A stretch of 64,000 nt of DNA, taken from assembly GCF_900104055.1 (NCBI RefSeq), contig NZ_FNJQ01000005.1, positions 14,690-78,689 of the forward strand, written 5' to 3'. Shown one piece after another: positions 59,007 through 64,000 of this stretch. The translations under genes and the position numbers were made by a program. How positions within the stretch are numbered: position 1 is the first letter of the stretch; the number at the start of each line of letters is the position of its first letter. The stretch is from Pseudoselenomonas ruminantium (GTDB lineage: Bacteria; Bacillota; Negativicutes; Selenomonadales; Selenomonadaceae). Below the pieces are notes generated by a model, which was not told the origin of the DNA, searched no databases, and saw nothing but the letters and a program-made list of their open reading frames with translations.

Positions 59007-60791
59007 TCACTCAAACTCTGTAATATACATCGTCCCATCAAAGGTTAATATCTGTTCTTTATCATAATTATATTGGGAAGAACTCAAATCCTCTTTCGCT
59101 TCATAATGCTTCGAATCTATCCCCAACAACCCCACAATAGTATTGTATACCATATCATTAGAATAAAAGCGGTTCTTATTCCGTTTTAAAATATCAGCTC
59201 GCTCTTTATATAATTCTCTATATCTGTCTGATAAATAGATAAACATCGGAATTCTCAAGGTATCTGCCGTACGAATAGATGGATGGTGACCATGTTGTAG
59301 GTTCTCACCATGGTCTGAGAAGTAGAACATACATTGCAAATCAAGATTATCTCTTGCATATTCAAAAACTTCTTTTAATAATTCATCGGTATAAAGAATC
59401 GTATTCGCATATGTTTCCTCTACAGTCCCACCATTCCATCTCCCCTCCCCCAAAGGATATCGAGCCTCATAATATGCATGACTTCCCATTAGATGAAGCA
59501 CTATGAAATTATTATCCTGTGGACTAACATTTTTTAATAATTCCAGGAAATCTTTATCATATCCTATTTCTCCATTTTGCGATGGACCTCTATATTCGTC
59601 AGTTGTATTTGCTATCATGGTCGTTGCAACATTCTCTTGCCCCAAACGTCCTTTATGAGAAAACCAGTATGTCTTATATCCTGCTTTTTTTACTATATCT
59701 ATTATTGATATCGACTCAGAAAAATCTATTTTATTATATTGACTGGATTCCGTTAGTGCCATTTTCAACACTTCCATCGTTAAATTGTAGGAAGCGTATC
59801 CATTATTAAAAATGGTAAAGTTTTCATCATTAAGTTTTTCTTCCAACCAAGGAGTATTGGCATATGGCAAGGAACTGTCATAAACGTGCATATAATCTCG
59901 GGACGCCGATTCACCAATTACCAGGATCACCGTCCCTGGAGCATTTGCTATCAATGCATTCTGTGTATCAACCTGCAACGCTGCATATCGTTTATCATGT
60001 TCTTGCGCATATAACCGCTCTGTCTCAAGCCGTTCTTTTACCCGTTTCCAAGCAATCAATATCCTGCCTTTTGTGTATTCCTTATAAAAAATTACAGCCA
60101 TACCCCCCAAGATTACTAGCGTTATCAGGGGGTGCGGTAACACATAGCCTTGCCCCTTACCGTATATATTGCCAAAGTACCATATATATATATATGTGTG
60201 CATCATCAGAGCACAAAGAAAAAATACGATTCCTTTTATTCCGAATATGGCATAAGCATATTCTCTTGCCTCTTGCCAACGAGTCTGCTGAACCGAAATG
60301 ATAGCTCCTTCTGACAGCACATCCCCATATAGACGATAATGCATAACGTAGATTACCGGCAAAATCTGCAAGAGAAAATTTACCAAAACAAGAATCGAAA
60401 CATAAATTTCTCCAGGTAAATACCATCCCAACACAAACTGCAACAGCGAACAAAATGCCAACATATACAGCGGAATCATGATATCCCTGCGACTGTCTAT
60501 AACAACGTACGGAACGTCATTATCCATATTATGTACATAGCGGTTTGCTTTATAATATAGAATTGGTATTATCAGATAGGATAGATATAACCATAAAGCC
60601 CAACCATTTGCCAGTGAAAACATACACTCTCCGGTTACTGCTTGTGCTGCTAACAATAAAAGCGTCGCCAAACCGAAACAGCGAATCGCATGGGCCCTAT
60701 CCTTACGATCCAAATACTGCGAAGTATATTTCCATACAATATATGAGATAGTTAATATGACAATCGCAGAAATCATGCTATATATGTCCAT
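59007..60791 (-). CDS. Phosphoethanolamine transferase (EptA/CptA-like sulfatase fold)
   Basis: The 594-residue protein has about six membrane helices in the first 250 residues. The alkaline-phosphatase/sulfatase domain follows: VIGESASRDYMHVYD, a catalytic Thr in ASYNLTMEV, LHLMGSHAYY and FSDHGENLQHGHH. The family transfers phosphoethanolamine to lipid A, core or O-glycans. Start at 60791 after AAAGGTATTAGA. It clusters with glycosyltransferases and a PIG-L deacetylase, consistent with surface glycan decoration. Confidence 0.87.
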   Translation of the reverse strand: MDIYSMISAIVILTISYIVWKYTSQYLDRKDRAHAIRCFGLATLLLLAAQAVTGECMFSLANGWALWLYLSYLIIPILYYKANRYVHNMDNDVPYVVIDSRRDIMIPLYMLAFCSLLQFVLGWYLPGEIYVSILVLVNFLLQILPVIYVMHYRLYGDVLSEGAIISVQQTRWQEAREYAYAIFGIKGIVFFLCALMMHTYIYIWYFGNIYGKGQGYVLPHPLITLVILGGMAVIFYKEYTKGRILIAWKRVKERLETERLYAQEHDKRYAALQVDTQNALIANAPGTVILVIGESASRDYMHVYDSSLPYANTPWLEEKLNDENFTIFNNGYASYNLTMEVLKMALTESSQYNKIDFSESISIIDIVKKAGYKTYWFSHKGRLGQENVATTMIANTTDEYRGPSQNGEIGYDKDFLELLKNVSPQDNNFIVLHLMGSHAYYEARYPLGEGRWNGGTVEETYANTILYTDELLKEVFEYARDNLDLQCMFYFSDHGENLQHGHHPSIRTADTLRIPMFIYLSDRYRELYKERADILKRNKNRFYSNDMVYNTIVGLLGIDSKHYEAKEDLSSSQYNYDKEQILTFDGTMYITEFE

Positions 60792-60830
60792 TCTAATACC
60801 TTTCATCCATCAAGCCAATTATACAACAAT

Positions 60831-61871
60831 CTATAGCTTATTACCTTGCATCATATATGCTACACTTGACGCAAAGCTTCTTGTGGGGACTACCGCATCA
60901 CGCCCAGCAACTGCAATGTTATCCCTGACCTCATCATTTTCGAGGTAGTAACTGACCTTTTCGATAAGGCTGGCTTCATCCTGATAGCTTACGATATCAC
61001 GGCCCACCTCGCACTGATCGTAATATTGCCGTTCATCGACTAACTGAAATGCTCCTGCCGCTAAGATGTCAAAAGCCCTGGGATTCAGCCCTTCTGCGCC
61101 TGAGGTATGGATATTCAAGCAAATCTTCGCCCTTCCATAATAATCAGCAATCTCTGCTGCATCCATCGTCTTGTTGACAACATAGGGGTAGATTGCAGGA
61201 TATCTCAAACGGAAAATAAGCTTCTTAATCGGATTTTTATAGAAAGGGCCTGCAAAAAGCAGCTTCCAGTCTTTTTCTTTCCCCTTTATAGCCAACACGT
61301 TCAGTAATGCCAACCTGTCTTTGTAAGGTGTGCCAATGAAGAATACATCGATATCATGTCTTTGCGGGCCGACATGTTCATATTCATCACGATATCCTAC
61401 AGGACAATAAGCTGCATTTACCCCCTGATTCTGAAGCCATATCTCATCATTTTTTTCATAGGTATATACCGCATCAAAGAATGTACAATATTGCATACAA
61501 AACTTATTGTTCAACAGAGGATCTACAATCCATGTAATCGTTCTTATCTTTTTCTGCAATGCAATTTCTTGCAGTCGATGCATATCATCCAACGTCAAAA
61601 ATTCATCAGGCAGATTTAGTGTAAAGAATATATCCACTTGACCTGATTCTAAAAGACTAAAAACATCCTGACGCCATTTTTGCAGATATTTCTGTTCTCC
61701 ACTTTTTCGACCTAGCTTGTATAGTTTTTTCTCCCAATAGGAACATCTATTCTCATAAGTATCCGCTGATATTAATATTACATCATACCCCTGTGCTTCC
61801 AAGGTTGTTTGAAGTCCCAATATTTGATTATTGCGTTCCGTGATACACAATAAAATCTTTTTGTTTTGCAT
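60831..61871 (-). CDS. CgeB-like glycosyltransferase
   Basis: The 346-residue GT-B protein of the CgeB/DUF3880 type has a divergent N-terminal half (ILLCITERNNQILGLQ, DIFFTLNLPDEFL). The C-terminal nucleotide-sugar half contains HTSGAEGLNPRAFDILAAGA. It probably transfers a sugar or rhamnose/glycerol-type group to a surface polymer; donor and acceptor are unknown. It lies 17 bases downstream of the PIG-L gene. Confidence 0.8.
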   Translation of the reverse strand: MQNKKILLCITERNNQILGLQTTLEAQGYDVILISADTYENRCSYWEKKLYKLGRKSGEQKYLQKWRQDVFSLLESGQVDIFFTLNLPDEFLTLDDMHRLQEIALQKKIRTITWIVDPLLNNKFCMQYCTFFDAVYTYEKNDEIWLQNQGVNAAYCPVGYRDEYEHVGPQRHDIDVFFIGTPYKDRLALLNVLAIKGKEKDWKLLFAGPFYKNPIKKLIFRLRYPAIYPYVVNKTMDAAEIADYYGRAKICLNIHTSGAEGLNPRAFDILAAGAFQLVDERQYYDQCEVGRDIVSYQDEASLIEKVSYYLENDEVRDNIAVAGRDAVVPTRSFASSVAYMMQGNKL

Positions 61872-61887
61872 GTCATCTTCCTATCGC

Positions 61888-63525
61888 CTATGCTTTAACC
61901 CATTTAATATATAATCTATTGGCAAAGTTCCTTATCGTATTTATCAGCCTATCTTTTATCCCCCATCGGTAAAGCACTGCTATATCATATACCGATGAAT
62001 CATCAACCAGTACTGCTTTTAATGTTACCGGCCCATTATCATCCCAAATCAATCTCTCCTCTACAATTTGCGCATTTCCTGATAGCACTTCATAGCTGAC
62101 AGCCTGTGACGTTCCATATTTATAACACGACAGTTGTATTTCCCTGTCATCCTTTTGACATCCATAATTATAGACAAAATTATCATCTAACGTTATTTTC
62201 ACAAACGGCTTGATGATTGTTTTGCCAAACCTTGACGGGAATATTTCACAAGCAGATAATCCGCCATATTCTCCAACCATGCTATTTAATTGTATCGTTA
62301 AAGCCAAAACATCTTTTTTATTCACATCAACGACTAACGGAGCACCATCTATCGGAAGAGGTCCCACCGTAAGAATCTCTCCATCCGGGAACATTATACG
62401 GATCTCCTTAACAGAAACCGTATCACACATTGCCCCATATAAGCAGATCTGTTCTATTGTTTGCGGTTGTTCCCATTGATAATGCAGTTGTTTGGCTTTG
62501 TCTCCTTGTTCTGGCCGCCACAATTCATGCTGCCATCGCGGAATTTCTGCATTGATGTCCATTGGATGCAACCTTAAGAAAGCACGCATCGGCTGGACAT
62601 TGCCAGAACTCGCAGTGATCTCCGCCTTGCAGGCCAAATCATCGGTGCGGCGTTCCCAAAAAATCTCATCACTATTGAGCAAACCATACGCATTCTTTTC
62701 ATTATGCTGTGATGAATGCCTAAATATTGCCTGCGCCAAAGGATTTTCTTTAAACAGTCCTTTTCTTAAATTGCTATGCACAGGAAAGCGCACACGCTTA
62801 TCCCATTGATATACAGATTTATCCACTAAATCATAATGATAAGACTCTACTTTCCCCGCCACAGGTCTTTTGGTCTCCTGCAGATTCATGGCCGAAAAAT
62901 CTCGTATTGCCGTAAATCCCGTCGCATAGGCAAATCGCTTATACACAGTCGGATAATAAGCATTATCCTTACGGCTCAATATATTTTCCATAGCCTGTTC
63001 AAACGCTAAGGATAAAGCCCGATGATCCGCATGCAAATCGAAGTCTACACAAAAAATAATCTCTGCTTGGATATCCAATATATATTCCTGTAAATCACTC
63101 AGAAAATTAGCTTTCGTATACGCACTATGCTGACCATGTTTTATAAAATGATAATCCTCATGTCCCGTTATCCCATAAGTTTCCCTATGCCCAGCTGGTG
63201 AACACATCGTCGTTTGAGCATGGTAAACATGCTGAGGCTTGCCTGAACCATTATAAGTATCGCCATAACCTAGCAATGCATAATGATCCGCATCCACACC
63301 TAATAATTCCAGCGCGTCTTCCACTTCAGCAAAACGTTTTTCCGGTGGACAGTCAAAATCACCATTCGTACTATATAAAACGAATACTTCTGCCCCCATA
63401 TGACCTAAGCTGTAAATCATATTCCCAGCTACATTGATTTCATCATCCGGATGTGGCGCTAATACCAGCACCCGTACACCATGGTAATCCTGCTGAAAAA
63501 AAGAATTCGCTACCTTGTCGCTCAT
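61888..63525 (-). CDS. PIG-L/LmbE-family deacetylase with large C-terminal domain
   Basis: The 545-residue protein has an N-terminal PIG-L domain (about 15-260) with the zinc motif PHPDDE (24-29) and HADH. It is followed by about 280 residues of beta-rich sequence without a recognised domain, possibly carbohydrate-binding. PIG-L enzymes deacetylate GlcNAc-containing lipids or small molecules. Ordinary members are about 230 residues, so the extension is unusual. Its start overlaps the end of the upstream glycosyltransferase by four bases. Confidence 0.82.
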   Translation of the reverse strand: MSDKVANSFFQQDYHGVRVLVLAPHPDDEINVAGNMIYSLGHMGAEVFVLYSTNGDFDCPPEKRFAEVEDALELLGVDADHYALLGYGDTYNGSGKPQHVYHAQTTMCSPAGHRETYGITGHEDYHFIKHGQHSAYTKANFLSDLQEYILDIQAEIIFCVDFDLHADHRALSLAFEQAMENILSRKDNAYYPTVYKRFAYATGFTAIRDFSAMNLQETKRPVAGKVESYHYDLVDKSVYQWDKRVRFPVHSNLRKGLFKENPLAQAIFRHSSQHNEKNAYGLLNSDEIFWERRTDDLACKAEITASSGNVQPMRAFLRLHPMDINAEIPRWQHELWRPEQGDKAKQLHYQWEQPQTIEQICLYGAMCDTVSVKEIRIMFPDGEILTVGPLPIDGAPLVVDVNKKDVLALTIQLNSMVGEYGGLSACEIFPSRFGKTIIKPFVKITLDDNFVYNYGCQKDDREIQLSCYKYGTSQAVSYEVLSGNAQIVEERLIWDDNGPVTLKAVLVDDSSVYDIAVLYRWGIKDRLINTIRNFANRLYIKWVKA

Positions 63526-64000
63526 GGCCGTAAATAATCCTTTCCCTCGATATCGGGGTTTGCAATAATCTCATACAATTTGTCAATAACATAGTCATAG
63601 TCACAAAGCCGTCTAACCAATGCCATCGCATTCGCACGAAGCTGTTGACGTTCTTCCGGATGGTCAAACAGATAAATGATTTTTTCTGCATAAGCCTGTG
63701 CATCTTTGACCGGAACACGATAACCAGTCTGACCATCAAAAGCCAAGTCATCGCAGCCACCTATATCTGAAGTCACAGGAACCAGACCACTTGCCATAGC
63801 CTCAATGAGCGAAGTAGGCAAAGCCTCATGCCAGGACGGGAAAATATAGATATCTGCCATTTGGTAATAAACTTGTGGGGCTTCCACTTCTCCAGTTACC
63901 ACCACACTTCTATCTGTTTCTTCAGCCATTTGTTTCAATTGAGTAATCAATTCCGTTTGCCCGCCACCTACAACAAACAATTTGGCTTTAGGACGCTTGG
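63522..64000 (-). CDS. GT4-type glycosyltransferase, C-terminal part (cut by window edge)
   Basis: The visible 158 residues contain the end of a GT-B fold: LFVVGGG, VTGEVEAPQVYYQMADIYIF, PSWHEALPTSLIEAMASGL (the EX7E region) and VPVTSDIGGCDDL. The 5' part lies beyond the right edge. It overlaps the PIG-L gene by four bases, so the two are probably co-expressed in a surface-glycan operon. Confidence 0.88.
   Translation of the reverse strand, partial: KRPKAKLFVVGGGQTELITQLKQMAEETDRSVVVTGEVEAPQVYYQMADIYIFPSWHEALPTSLIEAMASGLVPVTSDIGGCDDLAFDGQTGYRVPVKDAQAYAEKIIYLFDHPEERQQLRANAMALVRRLCDYDYVIDKLYEIIANPDIEGKDYLRP

Overview
The window looks like the chromosome of a diderm Firmicute of the Negativicutes, most likely Selenomonadaceae (Selenomonas, Mitsuokella and relatives). 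The main reason is a family of porins with an N-terminal S-layer-homology (SLH) domain and a C-terminal beta-barrel ending in Phe, the outer-membrane anchoring type of this class. Firmicute-type housekeeping genes (rapZ-yvcK-whiA, a ydjGHI-like trio, nagE) sit beside Gram-negative envelope genes (phosphoethanolamine transferase, YrbL-like kinases, an outer-membrane barrel). I see no rRNA, CRISPR array, integrase or transposase.

Layout. 1-3052: the start of one SLH porin, a RelA/SpoT-domain gene overlapping a small gene, and a second SLH porin. 3063-5774: a korDABC 2-oxoacid:ferredoxin oxidoreductase operon, divergent from an acyl-CoA synthetase (6071-7564). 7618-18197: a seven-gene, one-promoter operon that I read as a synthase-dependent exopolysaccharide system. 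It holds a PilZ-GT2 synthase, a UDP-sugar dehydrogenase, three proteins with NodB-like domains, a GH18-like lipoprotein and an outer-membrane barrel with an SLH-like head. 18505-20049: panCD behind a structured leader with an attenuator. 20140-26440: a LacI-type regulator, an SPFH/zinc-ribbon/TPM trio, tRNA-Gly(CCC), a HAD phosphatase and a 3D-domain protein. 26634-35623: tatD, metG, a secreted protein, a NodB deacetylase, whiA, yvcK, rapZ and a HAD phosphatase, all on the minus strand. 36264-36720: two consecutive ~200-bp palindromes. 36748-42655: cstA, ilvBN, rpmF, nagE.

42768-47231: three tandem SLH porins. All five porin genes of the window share a promoter type and a 5' leader element (coding strand TGAGGAAACATGGACACTC or close), so they are probably controlled together at the RNA level. 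47418-50207: a possible ncRNA and metNIQ. 50320-53105: an NSS transporter and serS. 53191-64000: an accessory surface-glycan region with an MBOAT/SGNH pair, YrbL pair, phosphoethanolamine transferase, CgeB-like and GT4 glycosyltransferases and a PIG-L deacetylase. It contains several broken genes and a duplicated serS 5' end.

The strongest candidates for undescribed biology are the exopolysaccharide operon with its SLH-headed outer-membrane barrel, the shared porin leader, the tandem giant palindromes, and the serS 5'-end duplication bracketing an inserted envelope-gene segment. Functions come from motifs and general family knowledge read by eye. No database search or folding program was run.
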